NCBI GenBank assembly: GCA_937958185.1
Contig: CALFFN010000015.1
Coordinates: forward strand, 1-33,674
Length of the DNA stretch: 33,674 bases
Direction: 5' to 3'
Source of the DNA: an uncultured Neglectibacter sp.
GTDB lineage: Bacteria; Bacillota; Clostridia; Oscillospirales; Acutalibacteraceae
Part shown: positions 1 to 8,209 of the stretch, in pieces
Position numbering within the stretch: the stretch's first letter is position 1
How the letters are laid out: each line of letters begins with the position of its first letter
Made by a program: the position numbers and the translations under genes
Notes under the pieces: model-generated
Database searches by the model: none
What the model saw: the letters and a program-made list of their open reading frames with translations, nothing else
Told to the model about the DNA's origin: nothing

Positions 1-2
1 CC

Positions 3-80
3 CCGGATATGAAGATCGTGGGCGTCACTGAGGACGGCAGGGAAGTAGAAATTTTCCGCAATGGAGATTTTGCGATCTGA
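3..80 (+). CDS. 3' end of an unidentified gene (partial)
   Basis: An open frame enters from the left edge and ends at a TGA at 78-80. The visible residues read PDMKIVGVTEDGREVEIF and then RNGDFAI. This looks like the last beta strands of a globular protein, but no family can be named from 25 residues. It is followed 18 bases later by a strong hairpin with a T-rich tail, consistent with the end of a transcription unit. The gene start lies outside the window. Confidence 0.5.
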   Translation, partial: PDMKIVGVTEDGREVEIFRNGDFAI

Positions 81-98
81 ACCGATTCCAAGAACAGG

Positions 99-140
99 AA
101 AGGCAGGGCGACCAAATCGGTCTGCCCTGCCCTTTGCTTT
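99..140 (+). terminator. Rho-independent terminator, possibly bidirectional
   Basis: GGCAGGGC (102-109) pairs with GCCCTGCC (124-131). Flanking A and T bases extend the stem and a T-rich tail follows. It sits between the partial plus-strand gene and the 3' end of ychF on the minus strand, so it could serve both. Confidence 0.75.
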
Positions 141-179
141 GTAAAATCATCTCTAAAGTGTATGGAGAAAAAGGGAGCC

Positions 180-1274
180 TTATACGTTGAAGCGGAACAG
201 CACAATATCCCCGTCCTGCATGACATATTCCTTTCCCTCGGAACGGACAAGCCCTTTTTCTCTTGCGGCACTCATACTGCCGCATTTCATCAGCTCGTCA
301 AAGCCGATGACCTCCGCCCGGATAAAGCCGCGCTCAAAATCGGTGTGGATCTTTCCAGCTGCCTGGGGGGCTTTGGTGCCCTTCTGGATCGTCCATGCCC
401 GCACCTCGTCCTTTCCTGCCGTCAGGTAGGACATGAGCCCCAACAGGTCGTAGCAGGCGGTGATAAGCCTGTCCAACCCGGATTCCGTCAGGTTCATGTC
501 GGCAAGGAACAGCTCCTTTTCCTCCGGGTCAAGGGAGGAAATCTCCGCTTCGATCTCCGCGCAGATGGGCAGAACGGCGGCGTGCTCCTTTTCGGCAAAT
601 TCCCGCACCGTTTTCAGGAAACGGTTTTCCTCAATGCCGTTTTTGAAATCCTCCTCGCTCATGTTGGCGGCGAAGATAATGGGCTTGTTGGTCAGCAGGG
701 AAACGGAGGAAAGCAGCTCCGCCTCCTCTTCGCTGCACTCCACGCTGCGGGCGGAATTTCCCGCTTCCAGCGCGGACTGCACCCGCTCGAAGAAATCCAG
801 CTCGGTCTGGTATTTTTTGTCCGCCTTCAGCATTTTCCTGGTTTTGTCAATGCGGCGCTCCAGCACCTCCATGTCGGACAAAATCAGCTCCAGGTCAATG
901 GTCTCGATGTCCCGCGCCGGGTCGATGCTGCCCTCCACATGGACGATGTCGTCGTTTTCAAAGCAGCGCACCACGTGGACGATAGCGTCCACCTCCCGGA
1001 TATTGGACAGGAATTTATTGCCCAGCCCCTCGCCCTTGGAGGCGCCCTTCACCAGCCCGGCAATGTCCACGAACTCGATGGTGGCAGGGGTGAATTTGTT
1101 TGGCTCGTACATATCCCGCAGTTTCAGGAGGCGCTTGTCCGGCACAGCCACCACGCCCACATTGGGTTCGATGGTGCAGAAGGGGTAGTTTGCAGACTGC
1201 GCTCCGGCGTTGGTAATGGCGTTAAACAGGGTGCTTTTGCCCACGTTGGGCAGCCCCACGATTCCCAGTTTCAT
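180..1274 (-). CDS. ychF: Redox-regulated ribosome-binding ATPase YchF (OLA1 family)
   Basis: The 364-residue protein is full length for YchF/OLA1, an Obg-related P-loop ATPase that binds ribosomes and is linked to stress responses. The P-loop GLPNVGKST lies at residues 7-15, the switch region carries DIAGLVKGASKGEGLGNKFL, and the nucleotide-specificity motif is NMSE instead of the GTPase NKxD, as expected for an ATP-preferring member. The C-terminal TGS-like domain ends in YVMQDGDIVLFRFNV. The ATG is preceded by GTGAGGAT at suitable spacing, and a clear promoter lies just upstream (1310-1338). The neighbouring MATE gene is co-oriented, 67 bases upstream, with no terminator seen between, so some read-through is possible. 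Confidence 0.97.
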   Translation of the reverse strand: MKLGIVGLPNVGKSTLFNAITNAGAQSANYPFCTIEPNVGVVAVPDKRLLKLRDMYEPNKFTPATIEFVDIAGLVKGASKGEGLGNKFLSNIREVDAIVHVVRCFENDDIVHVEGSIDPARDIETIDLELILSDMEVLERRIDKTRKMLKADKKYQTELDFFERVQSALEAGNSARSVECSEEEAELLSSVSLLTNKPIIFAANMSEEDFKNGIEENRFLKTVREFAEKEHAAVLPICAEIEAEISSLDPEEKELFLADMNLTESGLDRLITACYDLLGLMSYLTAGKDEVRAWTIQKGTKAPQAAGKIHTDFERGFIRAEVIGFDELMKCGSMSAAREKGLVRSEGKEYVMQDGDIVLFRFNV

Positions 1275-1309
1275 AAAATATCCTCACAGCTTTCCAAAAT
1301 ACTACTGCC

Positions 1310-1338
1310 ATTATACCCGCTTTGCGCCGGATTTGCAA
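1310..1338 (-). promoter_or_regulatory. Sigma-A type promoter for ychF
   Basis: Read on the minus strand, TTGCAA (1338-1333) is followed by a 17-base spacer and TATAAT (1315-1310). This lies 36 bases before the ychF start, immediately past the stop codon of the upstream MATE gene. Confidence 0.75.
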
Positions 1339-1341
1339 GAA

Positions 1342-2691
1342 CTACGCGTCAGTCTGATCTAAGCCTGCCCTTTGCCAATTCCCCGACCGATAGAAAAGAA
1401 TGGACAGAACCGTTGAAATCAGCCAGCCGATCGGCCATGCGGCCCAGATACCGATTACGCCGAGAGCGGTGGAGGACAGCAGCTTTGCCAGAACTACCCG
1501 CAAAATCAGGTCGGTAAAGGTGGCTGCCATAAACTGGCGCATCATTCCGGCGCCCCGCAATACGCCGTCCGCTGCCAGCTTGGCGGCAACCACAAAGTAA
1601 AATGGAGCGAAAATGGAGAGAATGCTGACCCCGGTATCCATGGCGACCCCGGCAGGCGCGTCGAGGAAAATGCCCACAAGGGTCCTTCCGAACAGCAGGT
1701 AGAGCAGCGTGACCGGGACGCATATGAGCCATACCAGCTTCAGCCCCGCCCGGAAGCCCTCTCTGATCCGGGAATATTTTCCGGCGCCGAGATTTTGCGC
1801 GGTGAAATTGGAAATGCCGTTGCCCAGCGTCGTCAGAGAGGTGATCATCAGGTTATTCAGCTTGATGGAAGCGGAATAGCCCGCCATCACGGCAGAGCCA
1901 AAGGTGTTGATGATCCCCTGGATCAGGATATTTCCCACGGAGATGAAGCTTTGCTGCAAAATGCTGGGGACCGCTATGGCGGCGACCTTTCCCAGCAGCC
2001 GCCAGGAAAACAGCCGGGGCGGGGTTCCCGTTCTTATTTTGGCAAGACGGAGGAAGACAAAAACGACCGCGAGGACACAGCTGACCCCCTGGCAGAGAAA
2101 GGTCGCCCAAGCCACTCCGGCAACCCCCATGGAAAAGGCGGTCACAAAGAGGATATCCACGGCGATATTTGACAGGGAGGAGCAGGCGAGAAACAGAAAC
2201 GGCGTTTTGGAATCTCCCAGGGCGGAAAAAATCCCTGTGGCAATATTGTAGTAGAAAACAAAGGGGAGACCCAGAATGTAAATGTCCAGATACAGCTTGG
2301 AATCTGCAAAAACATTGTCCGGGGTATGGATCCAGGCTAAAAGGTTCGAGCAGAAAGCCGTTCCTGCCGCTATCAAAAGGGCGCAAAGCACGCCGCCGGC
2401 GATCAGCGTGGTGTACACGGCGGTTTTCAGGTCGCCGTACTGCTTCCTGCCAAACAGCTGGGACACGATGACCGAACAGCCGATATTGCAGCCGAACGCG
2501 AACGCGATAAAAATGAGGGTGACCTCATAACTGTTGCCCACTGCCGCCAAGGCGTTCTCGCCGATGAATTTCCCGGCTACGAAGCTGTCCGCAATATTGT
2601 AGAGCTGCTGAAAGAGAATGCTTCCGAACAGTGGAAGGCAGAATTTCCAAAGCACGGCGGAAGATTTTCCAACGGTCAGGTCTTTGTTCAT
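1342..2691 (-). CDS. MATE family efflux transporter (first copy)
   Basis: A roughly 449-residue polytopic membrane protein of the multidrug and toxin extrusion family. Typical features are the early PLFGSILFQQLYNIADSF segment, GNSYEVTLIFIAFAFGCNIG, and later SILQQSFISVGNILIQGIIN. The length fits a 12-helix MATE exporter driven by a Na+ or H+ gradient. I chose the ATG at 2691 (MNKDLTVGKSS) because an AGGGGG ribosome site precedes it; an in-frame ATG at 2739 lacks one. It is transcribed divergently from a LysR regulator, a layout in which the regulator often controls the neighbour. The substrate cannot be read from the sequence. Confidence 0.93.
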   Translation of the reverse strand: MNKDLTVGKSSAVLWKFCLPLFGSILFQQLYNIADSFVAGKFIGENALAAVGNSYEVTLIFIAFAFGCNIGCSVIVSQLFGRKQYGDLKTAVYTTLIAGGVLCALLIAAGTAFCSNLLAWIHTPDNVFADSKLYLDIYILGLPFVFYYNIATGIFSALGDSKTPFLFLACSSLSNIAVDILFVTAFSMGVAGVAWATFLCQGVSCVLAVVFVFLRLAKIRTGTPPRLFSWRLLGKVAAIAVPSILQQSFISVGNILIQGIINTFGSAVMAGYSASIKLNNLMITSLTTLGNGISNFTAQNLGAGKYSRIREGFRAGLKLVWLICVPVTLLYLLFGRTLVGIFLDAPAGVAMDTGVSILSIFAPFYFVVAAKLAADGVLRGAGMMRQFMAATFTDLILRVVLAKLLSSTALGVIGIWAAWPIGWLISTVLSILFYRSGNWQRAGLDQTDA

Positions 2692-2732
2692 GGAGAAAAG
2701 CCCCCTGTCATTTTGTTCCCGTTTGAAAACGG

Positions 2733-2761
2733 TTGACACACGTTCCCCCTTATTTTATAAT
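2733..2761 (+). promoter_or_regulatory. Perfect consensus sigma-A promoter for the LysR gene
   Basis: TTGACA (2733-2738), a 17-base spacer and TATAAT (2756-2761) match the consensus exactly. The start codon of the LysR gene lies 77 bases further on. A weaker minus-strand promoter for the MATE gene (TTTACA then TAAAAT, about 18 bases apart) may overlap it. Confidence 0.85.
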
Positions 2762-2788
2762 TCTGGTATACTATGTGTAAAATGTATG

Positions 2789-2818
2789 TTTGATATTAAA
2801 GAAATCTCATTTTGATAT
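2789..2818 (+). promoter_or_regulatory. Direct repeat TTTGATAT, candidate regulator binding sites
   Basis: TTTGATAT occurs at 2789-2796 and again at 2811-2818, 22 bases apart, about two helical turns on the same face. The pair lies in the leader between the LysR promoter and its start codon, and upstream of the divergent MATE gene. A role as LysR operator is inferred. Confidence 0.4.
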
Positions 2819-2838
2819 GAAACCCCGGGAGAAACACA

Positions 2839-3735
2839 ATGTACATCAATTACGACTATTATCGGATTTTCTTCTATGTGGCAAAATACAGGAGCTTCAC
2901 ACAGGCTGCCAATGCCCTGATAAACAACCAGCCGAATGTTACGCGCACCATCAAAAAGCTGGAAAGCGAGCTGGGGTGCACCCTGTTTATCCGCTCCAAC
3001 CGCGGGGTAAGGCTCACGCCGGAGGGGGAAAGGCTGTACGAGCATATCCGAATCGCTGTGGAGCAGATTCAGGCGGGGGAGGAGGAGCTGGCAATGGAAA
3101 AAGGGCTGGAAAGCGGCACAGTTTCGGTGGGCGCCAGCGAGGTGGCTCTGCGGAGCTTCCTGCTGCCGGTCCTGAAGGAATACCGGCTCCATTACCCAAA
3201 GGTCAAGCTGAGAATTGCCAACTATTCCACCCTGCAGGCAATTTCCGCGCTGAAAAGCGGCGCGGCGGATATTGCGCTGGTCACAACGCCCACAGGGGAG
3301 CAGCGGGCGTTGAAAATCAGAAATATCAAGGAAATTCAGGAAACGGCAGTTTGCGGCGCGGCATTTTCCCAGCTTTGCGGAAGGACCGTCTTTCTCAAAG
3401 AATTAGCGCAGTTTCCTATTATCTCGCTGGGAAAGCACGCCAAGACCTATGAGCTTTACACAAGTTGGTTTTTGCAGCACGGGTTGGAATTTAAGCCGGA
3501 TATCGAGGCAGCCACAGCGGATCAGATATTACCGATGGTGAAAAATAATTTGGGGATCGGTTTCGTCCCGCAGGATTTCCTGTCCGAGGAGGGCGGTCCC
3601 GCCGTGATGCGGCTGGAGCTGAAAGAACAAATTCCGAAGCGGGCGATCTGCCTGATCAAGCGGGAGGATCAAACGCTCAGCATTGCCGCGAAGGAGCTGG
3701 AAAGAATGATACTGTCCCGCAGGACGGCGCCATGA
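2839..3735 (+). CDS. LysR family transcriptional regulator
   Basis: The 298-residue protein has the usual LysR length and layout. An N-terminal winged helix-turn-helix (about residues 5-65) includes YRSFTQAANAL, QPNVTRTIKKLESELG and LFIRSNRGVRLTPEG. A periplasmic-binding-like co-inducer domain fills the rest (GTVSVGASEVALRSFLLPVL onward). The ATG has a GGGAGA site just upstream. Its divergent partner is a MATE exporter and its convergent neighbour is another MATE exporter, so control of efflux is plausible but not shown. The gene ends at a clear terminator. Confidence 0.94.
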   Translation: MYINYDYYRIFFYVAKYRSFTQAANALINNQPNVTRTIKKLESELGCTLFIRSNRGVRLTPEGERLYEHIRIAVEQIQAGEEELAMEKGLESGTVSVGASEVALRSFLLPVLKEYRLHYPKVKLRIANYSTLQAISALKSGAADIALVTTPTGEQRALKIRNIKEIQETAVCGAAFSQLCGRTVFLKELAQFPIISLGKHAKTYELYTSWFLQHGLEFKPDIEAATADQILPMVKNNLGIGFVPQDFLSEEGGPAVMRLELKEQIPKRAICLIKREDQTLSIAAKELERMILSRRTAP

Positions 3736-3750
3736 GCTTTGGAAAAAATT

Positions 3751-3790
3751 ACGCGAAGCCCTGAAAAAGAGCTTCGCGTTGTTGTTTTTA
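3751..3790 (+). terminator. Rho-independent terminator of the LysR gene
   Basis: ACGCGAAGC (3751-3759) pairs with GCTTCGCGT (3771-3779), followed by a T-rich tail. It starts 16 bases after the LysR stop codon. Confidence 0.85.
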
Positions 3791-3807
3791 TAAATGACAG
3801 GTATACT

Positions 3808-3878
3808 GTGCCGATCCTTGGGGAAGATATGCAGCTCAAAGGGGATATTTTCCCGGCTCAGCACCAGAAAAAGCTTCA
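3808..3878 (-). pseudogene. Decayed fragment of an alpha/beta hydrolase gene
   Basis: Read on the minus strand, this stretch encodes LSRENIPFELHIFPK, which matches the region just before the catalytic histidine of the intact hydrolase at 15149-15958. A hand alignment of the 71 bases gives 61 identities with the intact gene. The region around the histidine has changed from GWHGMS to DRHSIP, and the frame soon runs into unrelated sequence and a stop. Nothing of the rest of the hydrolase is present. It sits downstream of the second MATE gene on the same strand and is best explained as the relic of a duplicated or transferred hydrolase gene. Confidence 0.75.
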
Positions 3879-3957
3879 AGCTGCTTTTTCCGGCTCATGC
3901 TCTTTCCCGCAGTATGACCGCGCAGAACGGAAAACTCTGCGATATCAGCAAAGCGGT

Positions 3958-5412
3958 TCAGCTGTTTTTGGCGTCCGGCTCAAGCTGGACCTCCTGTGGT
4001 CCCTCCGGCGTACCTGCAGGAACGCTGACGATCACTTTCTTTTTCCAGCCGCCCCGGGCATAGGCAAGAGAAGTCAGGGCAGCGCCCACGACCCAGGAGA
4101 TCAGCAGGGAAAGGTACAGTGGGGTGGGAGCGCCGGAGCCCATCGTACCGCCGGCAGGACGGGTGAGAAGCTCCAGCCCATACGCCACGGGAACGCGGAT
4201 CACCACTGTGGTGATGATCGAGATCCACATGGGGGTCATGGTGTCGCCCGCGCCGCGCATTACGCCGGAAAGGATCTGCGTCACCGCCATGGCGATATAT
4301 CCGATCGCCAGCGTGAACAGCATCTGCTGACCCAGCTCGATAACCTGCTCCGTCTGAGTAAACATTCCCATCAGATATCTGCCAAACAGCAGGATCAGCG
4401 CCACCAGGGCTACGGAAACGGACAGCCCCAGCTGCAGTCCCTTTTTCGTCCCCTGTTCCACGCGGTCGATGCGCCTTGCGCCGATATTCTGCCCGGCGTA
4501 TGTAGTCATGGCGGTGCCAAAGGTAAAGTTGGGCATCATGGCGAATCCGTCCACGCGCATGACCACCGTATTCGCGGCAATCACCGCCGTGCCGAAGGAA
4601 TTGGTAAGGGACTGAATGATAATCATGGCAAAGGAGAAGATCGCCTGTGTGATACCGCTGGGCAGACCCAGACGGATCAGCTGGAACAGCAGGCTCTTCC
4701 GGGGGATCAGCAGCTTCGGCGTGATCGTCAGCACATCCTTCATGCGGAGCAGCCGCACGATGCACAGAATGCCGGAGATCGCCTGAGAGATGATGGTCGC
4801 CCAGGCGGCGCCGTCTACCCCCATCTTGAAGCCTGCCACAAAGAGAACGTCCAGCACGATGTTCAATCCGCAAGCCACCAGCAGGAATACCAGCGGCATA
4901 ATGGAATCACCCAGCCCGCGCAGCACGCCGGAAATGATGTTGTAAAAGCCGCTGCCCATAAAGCCAAGGAAAATAATGATCATATAGGCGCAGGAGGCGT
5001 CGTAAATATCGGCGGGGGTATCCAGCAGCGACATGACCGGGCGCGTGATGAGCGGTCCCACCACCATGATGATCAGCGAGGTGACAAAGGTGGCTGTGAT
5101 GGTGGTGCCCATCGTTGCGGAAAGCTTTTCCCTTTCCTTTGCCCCAAAATACTGGGAGACCATAATGCTCGCGCCGACAGAAATACCCATGAACAGCACC
5201 AGCAGGAGATTGATGATGGGACCGCTGGCGCCGATGGCAGCCAACGCGCTGTCACCCACGTAATTCCCCACCACGATGGAGTCCACCGTGCTGTAAAGCT
5301 GCTGCGCCATGTTGCCGATCAGCAGCGGCACTGAAAAACGCACCAGATTGTTCATGGGTTTCCCCTGCGTCATGTCCTGTGCGCCAAACAGCGCAGAAAT
5401 CTTACCAGACAT
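3958..5412 (-). CDS. MATE family efflux transporter (second copy)
   Basis: A roughly 484-residue MATE protein with LLIGNMAQQLYSTVDSIVVG near the N-terminus, the QYFGAKE loop, and a second half starting near LGLPSGITQAIFS. These are the two six-helix halves typical of the family. The tail after the last helix is short and polar (VPAGTPEGPQEVQLEPDAKNS region). The start at 5412 (MSGKISALFG) has an AGGAAGG site; an upstream in-frame ATG at 5472 lacks one and begins inside the neighbouring repeat. It is not closely similar to the first MATE protein. It converges with the LysR gene, and its upstream region is repeat DNA in which I could not place a promoter. Confidence 0.93.
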   Translation of the reverse strand: MSGKISALFGAQDMTQGKPMNNLVRFSVPLLIGNMAQQLYSTVDSIVVGNYVGDSALAAIGASGPIINLLLVLFMGISVGASIMVSQYFGAKEREKLSATMGTTITATFVTSLIIMVVGPLITRPVMSLLDTPADIYDASCAYMIIIFLGFMGSGFYNIISGVLRGLGDSIMPLVFLLVACGLNIVLDVLFVAGFKMGVDGAAWATIISQAISGILCIVRLLRMKDVLTITPKLLIPRKSLLFQLIRLGLPSGITQAIFSFAMIIIQSLTNSFGTAVIAANTVVMRVDGFAMMPNFTFGTAMTTYAGQNIGARRIDRVEQGTKKGLQLGLSVSVALVALILLFGRYLMGMFTQTEQVIELGQQMLFTLAIGYIAMAVTQILSGVMRGAGDTMTPMWISIITTVVIRVPVAYGLELLTRPAGGTMGSGAPTPLYLSLLISWVVGAALTSLAYARGGWKKKVIVSVPAGTPEGPQEVQLEPDAKNS

Positions 5413-5473
5413 ACTTGATTTGACCTTCCTTCCCCAAATTTTCTTTTTCTTTCTACTTTTCCTACCAAACACG

Positions 5474-5784
5474 CACCTGCGGTGGGCGCACCTGCGGTGA
5501 GCAATCGTGAATCCTCTTTGTGCAAAGAAAACCCCCAGCGACCCGACCGCAGACTTTTTTTCCTTCTAAATCGTATAACATCTTAAACGTCTATTATCGT
5601 ACCGGCGCGGAATGCGCCGACCACTTGGAAGAAAGCCAGTGCTTTTCGAGCTTGCGAGAAAAGAGAAGTGCTTCGCGCTTCAGGCTTTCTTCGTGATGAT
5701 TGCTTTGCAATCATTTTCGCACCTGCGGTGAGCAATCGTGAAGCCTCTTTGTGCAAAGACCCCCCAGCGACCCGACCGCAGACT
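5474..5784 (-). repeat. Composite hairpin-rich intergenic repeat, inverted copy
   Basis: Read on the minus strand this is ordered A-B-C-A. Module A starts AGTCTGCGGTCGGGTC, contains CTTTGCACAAAG and ends at the palindrome CACCGCAGGTG; its copies are at 5720-5784 and 5489-5555, with an extra CACCTGCGGTG at 5474-5484. Module B (about 5625-5719) has an AATGATTGC/GCAATCAT palindrome and a three-way junction. Module C (about 5560-5625) has GGCGC-ATTCC-GCGCC. The same modules in the opposite orientation occupy 8925-9372. No protein is encoded. The unit lies upstream of the second MATE gene. Confidence 0.85.
5628..5692 (-). repeat. Three-way-junction fold within the repeat (inverted copy)
   Basis: The outer stem is 5628-5637 with 5683-5692 (GAAGAAAGCC/GGCTTTCTTC, 10 pairs). 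Inside it are GAAGTGC (5665-5671) with GCGCTTC (5675-5681), and CTTTTC (5642-5647) with GAAAAG (5658-5663). Relative to the copy at 9310-9372 the outer stem and the triloop stem carry paired substitutions. It could act as RNA or as folded DNA; function unknown. Confidence 0.6.
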
Positions 5785-6015
5785 CTTATCTTTTCTGACG
5801 CCTAACACATGGGTGAGCGTGTCCCGGTAGGGGGAATCTGACCCGACCGAGGTCATGATTGCCAGTGGCAATCGTCCATGACCGGCCGAGCTGACAAGCG
5901 GGAACGTTGCCAGACGCATGCCACCGACATGCAGCAACCGAGCCGACAGGCGAGAATGGGCATTCGTGAAATATCACAGTGCAAACCACAGGCAAATCAC
6001 CCGGCCGCCACTTTT
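5785..6015 (-). repeat. Second structured intergenic region, partly related to the repeat
   Basis: This 230-base stretch encodes no credible protein but holds two nested hairpins. GGTCAT (5851-5856) and ATGACC (5878-5883) enclose GATTGCC-AGT-GGCAATC. GTTGC (5906-5910) and GCAAC (5934-5938) enclose GCATG/CATGC. Its end at about 5956-6010, read on the minus strand, resembles 8931-8990 (both contain GGGTGATTTGC and CACGAATGC), so it is another module of the same mosaic family. Confidence 0.55.
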
Positions 6016-6163
6016 TTGTCCCTTCTAAGCATCTGGAATCCAATATCTATTATATCATATGATCTTCCCAATTTCTTTTGTGGGAAATCACAAAGTTCAG
6101 GGAAAAATTTTTAGAGGCTTTCCACAATTTCAGAAATTCCCGAAGCAGGAACAGAAACTGAAC

Positions 6164-6202
6164 CGATAGAAAAAGAGAACACCGAACGTATTCGGTGTTC
6201 TC
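6164..6202 (-). terminator. Rho-independent terminator of the SLH/LRR gene
   Basis: GAGAACACCGAA (6175-6186) and TTCGGTGTTCTC (6191-6202) form a perfect 12-pair stem. On the minus strand the loop is TACG and the stem is followed by TTTTTC, a textbook terminator placed 58 bases past the stop codon. Confidence 0.92.
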
Positions 6203-6260
6203 CGAATATTTTCTGTTCTGCCGTATGGCGACCCGGCAATTCGGTATGCACAGGCGGCGC

Positions 6261-8027
6261 TTAGTTGATCTGCAGATACAGCGCAAACATCTTTGCCATG
6301 TCCGCCCGGGTGAGCTGCCCGGCGGGGTTCAGCATTTTGTCAGGGGCGGAAAGATAACCTCTGGACACCGCCCACAGCATGGCGTTGCGGGCTTCCGGCT
6401 CCAGCAGGCCGGAATCGCGGTACCCATGGTACATTCCGATATCCACCATGGTGGCATATCCTCTGGCGTGGGTAAAGCGTGCCAGGCACAGGGCGGCTTC
6501 CTCTCTGGTGATCAGGCGGTCAGGGAAAAACGCGCCGTTCTGCAGGGGGAAGATTTTTGTACCCGCCGCCCAGGCGGAGGCGTCGGCGTACCATGCGGTT
6601 CTTTCGATATCTTCCGCGTAAACAGGCTCCTTACATTCAACCTGGAACTCAGCTCCATAGATCTCCAGCCGCTTCAGCACGGAAAGGTACATGGCACGGT
6701 CGGCTCTCTGCTCCGGGGCGAACCGGGTCTGGCTGACGCCCTGCAAAATGCCGTTGCGCGCCAGAAAAGCCACAGAATCGGCATAAGTGGCGCCCTGGGG
6801 GATATCAACAAAGGCGGCAGGGTCTACCACAGGCAGGCTGGGCCCGGCGGGAATCCTTCCCTCGGCAAAGGTCACATCTACGCTGTTCTGCTCGCTGGCG
6901 ACCTCAAATTCATAGCGGGTAATGCTGCCCATGGGCAGTCCGTTGATGGTCACATCTTCCACGTGATATCCGTCATAGGCGGAGATCACCACCACTTTGC
7001 CCTTGTCCTCCACTGTGACCACGCCGCCGTAATTGGTGACGATTTTGGGGCGGAGCGCATCAGGGTCTTCCGGGTCCGAGCCGGGACGGTTGGGGTCATT
7101 GCTTTCCTGCCCGCCGGTAAAGGTCTCGCCGGGCTGAACGGAAACCGCCCGCCCCATGGCGTTCATCACCGTAACGGGAGAGGAGCTGTGATTGATGAAA
7201 TTGGAATGCACCCCGGTCAGGCGGATAGAGCCGCTGTAGCTTACGGGAGAAGCCTCCAGGACCAGGGAGCTGTCCTCTCGCACCTCGATCACGCCCGTGC
7301 CGGACAGCGCACCCCACAGGGTCAGCACCGCGCCGGACTGAATGGTGATCCCCGTATTGGTCATTCTGGCAGAGCCGGGAACGGAGATCTGTCCGGCAAT
7401 CGTCAATGGCGAAGAAACCGTCAGGTCTGTCAGGCTCCGGGGCAGGGTGATGAGCGCGCCGTTCGCGGCGGTGTAGGCAGTATCACTGGTCAGGGTAGTG
7501 GTAGCGGATACGTCCAGCGTCAGCTTGTGCAGCGAAACCCCGGCAAAGGCGTCCGCAGCCAGACGGTTGACAGCACTGGGAAAGGTCATCTCCGTCAGGC
7601 TGGTGCAGCCGGAAAACGCCCTGGAGCCGATGGTGGTCACGGTGCCGGGCAGGACAATGCTTTGCAGCGGCACGTTTTCCAGCGCGCCAAGGACCACGTC
7701 CCCCACCGCGCCGCCGATTTCCGTCACGGTGTAAAAGCGCATGTCGTTTGCGTCAAAAGCGCGCTCGGGAATGGTGTACGCGCCGGTATAGCCTTCGTAG
7801 GACTGCATATCGGCATTCTGGTACAGCTTCACAGTGTTATCGCCGTCCTCCGCGCGAAGCCCGGTGATGACGTAGGCAAACGCCGGGTTCCCGCTGGTGA
7901 AGAACGCACCCTTCATGCTGGCGGCAGCTGTCGTCATGCCCGCCATGGGCAGGGCAGAAACCAGCAGCGTCAGCGCCAGCACCAGACAGACCAGTCTGCC
8001 GCGGCGCTTGTGGTACATCTTTTTCAT
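6261..8027 (-). CDS. Secreted leucine-rich-repeat protein with C-terminal SLH domains
   Basis: The 588-residue protein has an N-terminal signal peptide (MKKMYHKRRGR, hydrophobic core LVCLVLALTLLVSAL, then an Ala-rich cleavage region near TTAAAS). BspA-type leucine-rich repeats follow (IPERAFDA, IGSRAFSGCTSLTEMTFPS), then a beta-rich middle with a G/P/D/N-rich linker near NDPNRPGSDPEDPD. The C-terminus has SLH-like repeats (FVDIPQGATYADSVAFLARNG, FFPDRLITREEAALCLARF, LNPAGQLTRADMAKMFALY), which anchor proteins to secondary wall polymers. Surface display is likely; the ligand is unknown. The start at 8027 follows AAGGAG with a rather long 12-base spacing; the in-frame ATG at 8066 has no ribosome site. 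It has its own promoter and terminator. Confidence 0.88.
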   Translation of the reverse strand: MKKMYHKRRGRLVCLVLALTLLVSALPMAGMTTAAASMKGAFFTSGNPAFAYVITGLRAEDGDNTVKLYQNADMQSYEGYTGAYTIPERAFDANDMRFYTVTEIGGAVGDVVLGALENVPLQSIVLPGTVTTIGSRAFSGCTSLTEMTFPSAVNRLAADAFAGVSLHKLTLDVSATTTLTSDTAYTAANGALITLPRSLTDLTVSSPLTIAGQISVPGSARMTNTGITIQSGAVLTLWGALSGTGVIEVREDSSLVLEASPVSYSGSIRLTGVHSNFINHSSSPVTVMNAMGRAVSVQPGETFTGGQESNDPNRPGSDPEDPDALRPKIVTNYGGVVTVEDKGKVVVISAYDGYHVEDVTINGLPMGSITRYEFEVASEQNSVDVTFAEGRIPAGPSLPVVDPAAFVDIPQGATYADSVAFLARNGILQGVSQTRFAPEQRADRAMYLSVLKRLEIYGAEFQVECKEPVYAEDIERTAWYADASAWAAGTKIFPLQNGAFFPDRLITREEAALCLARFTHARGYATMVDIGMYHGYRDSGLLEPEARNAMLWAVSRGYLSAPDKMLNPAGQLTRADMAKMFALYLQIN

Positions 8028-8113
8028 AAGAAAAATCCACTCCTTGATAAACTTCGGAAAATTCATGTCCCAAGAGCCGCCGCAGGTAGGCGACCCCTAA
8101 TTATGTATACCAG

Positions 8114-8142
8114 AGTATATCATAAATTTTTACAAGATACAA
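8114..8142 (-). promoter_or_regulatory. Promoter of the SLH/LRR gene
   Basis: On the minus strand TTGTAT (8142-8137), a 17-base spacer and TATACT (8119-8114) precede an untranslated leader of about 80 bases. Confidence 0.65.
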
Positions 8143-8209
8143 TTCATTTTTCCGAAAAAGCCCAGATTTTTTCTGTTTTTTACCGATTTTCTCCCAATTC
8201 GGAGGGAAA

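Larger units (their letters stand above)
5413..6163. other. Gene-free stretch between MATE and the SLH/LRR gene
   Basis: About 750 bases hold the composite repeat (5474-5784), a second structured region (5785-6015) and roughly 150 AT-rich bases with no recognisable feature before the terminator at 6164. No protein-coding gene is supported here. Confidence 0.7.

Noticed and set aside
162..1517. Long open frame on the plus strand opposite ychF
   Set aside because: It lies antisense to the clearly conserved ychF gene, has no family motif and no ribosome site.
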